5,487 nt of DNA from contig CAMDGP010000161.1 of NCBI GenBank assembly GCA_945897765.1, positions 1 to 5,487 on the forward strand. Direction: 5' to 3'. The stretch comes from Chitinophaga pinensis (GTDB lineage: Bacteria > Bacteroidota > Bacteroidia > Flavobacteriales_D > Crocinitomicaceae). Below the pieces are notes generated by a model, which was not told the DNA's origin, made no database searches, and saw nothing but the letters and a program-made list of their open reading frames with translations. The position numbers and the translations under genes are program-made. This document shows, piece by piece, positions 5,092 to 5,487 of the stretch; the first letter of the stretch is position 1, and every line of letters begins with the position of its first letter.

Positions 5092-5487
5092 AAGTAACGA
5101 ATCTAAAAGCCCATTTAGCCTTACTTTTTGTAAACGTTCTTTACGGAGCAAGTCACGTCTTGGCAAAAGGTGTGATGCCTGAATATTTGAGTCCAACGGT
5201 ATTCATTTTATTTCGCGTTTTAGGCGCTACTTTACTTTTTTGGCTGGTACTACTTTTTACAAAATATGAAAAAATAAATCGCAAAGACGTTCCCTTGCTA
5301 ATTGCTTGTGGATTGTTCGGAGTAGCTGTCAATCAATTATTTTTCTTCCACGGTTTGAATCTTTCTTCGTCTGTCAACTCTGGAATTATTATGGCGATGA
5401 ATCCCATTATGGTGGTGATTTTGTCCTTTTTCATTCTCAAAGAACGCATAACGGTGCTTCGATCGACAGGAATTGCACTTGGATTTA
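5088..5487 (+). CDS. EamA/DMT-family transporter, N-terminal half, runs off the right edge
   Basis: 133 codons are visible, beginning (M)KVTNLKAHLALLFVNVLYGASHVLAKGVMP. This is the N-terminal EamA repeat of the drug/metabolite transporter superfamily: inner-membrane proteins of about 300 residues and ten helices that export metabolites, amino acids or drugs. Hydrophobic segments lie at about 10-29, 37-58, 68-90 and 96-117, and a fifth begins near 123. The sequence NSGIIMAMNPIMVVILSFFILKER falls in the region before helix 5 where the family has its conserved Pro and Glu-Arg (P106, E119-R120). The substrate cannot be inferred. Two starts are possible in the same frame: GTG at 5088, sharing GTGA with the SUFU stop, and ATG at 5067, adding seven residues and overlapping by 25 bases. 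I prefer GTG because related proteins begin a few residues before KAHLAL and a GTGA overlap is typical of coupled genes. Co-transcription with the SUFU gene is likely. Confidence 0.88.
   Translation, partial: MKVTNLKAHLALLFVNVLYGASHVLAKGVMPEYLSPTVFILFRVLGATLLFWLVLLFTKYEKINRKDVPLLIACGLFGVAVNQLFFFHGLNLSSSVNSGIIMAMNPIMVVILSFFILKERITVLRSTGIALGF

Noticed and set aside
1..5487. A coordinated defence or biosynthetic system across the window
   Set aside because: The genes have mixed orientation and separate transcription units, and no shared pathway is shown by their families; only the SUFU-EamA pair looks like an operon.

Overview
This is an AT-rich window that looks like a chromosomal segment of a Bacteroidota bacterium, most likely from the Flavobacteriia. 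The evidence is the low GC content, the lack of convincing Shine-Dalgarno sequences, several perfect matches to the Bacteroidota -7 promoter element (TAnnTTTG), and protein families typical of flavobacteria: a secreted DUF4140/DUF4139 (MuiA-like) protein, a stand-alone LuxE-domain protein and a 'KAHLAL' EamA transporter. There are no IS elements, phage genes, CRISPR arrays, tRNAs or rRNAs.

Layout from left to right. (1) 1-722, minus strand: N-terminal part of a UvrD/PcrA DNA helicase, running off the left edge. Its frame is broken by a TAG at 48-50, exactly at the Walker B glutamate codon, and the conserved helicase sequence resumes directly after it. (2) 723-888: divergent intergenic region with a good Bacteroidota promoter for the helicase and a possible -7 element four bases before the next gene. 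(3) 889-1860, plus: LuxE-type acyl-protein synthetase-like protein with a GTG start. (4) 1925-1968: strong hairpin terminator, probably shared with the convergent gene that follows. (5) 2001-3689, minus: exported protein with signal peptide, DUF4140, coiled coil and DUF4139. (6) 3690-4476: 787 bases with no convincing gene but two inverted-repeat structures, one of the widespread 'accacagagacacagag' type and one imperfect hairpin of about 93 bases. (7) 4477-5091, plus: Suppressor-of-fused (SUFU) domain protein. (8) From about 5088 to the right edge, plus: N-terminal half of an EamA/DMT transporter whose start overlaps the SUFU stop.

Only the SUFU and EamA genes look co-transcribed. The other genes are singly transcribed, divergent or convergent, and nothing shows that they form one pathway. 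I found no convincing new multi-gene system. The observations most worth following are the amber codon at the helicase catalytic residue, the two intergenic inverted repeats, and two -7 elements sitting exactly four bases before a start codon, which would imply leaderless mRNAs.
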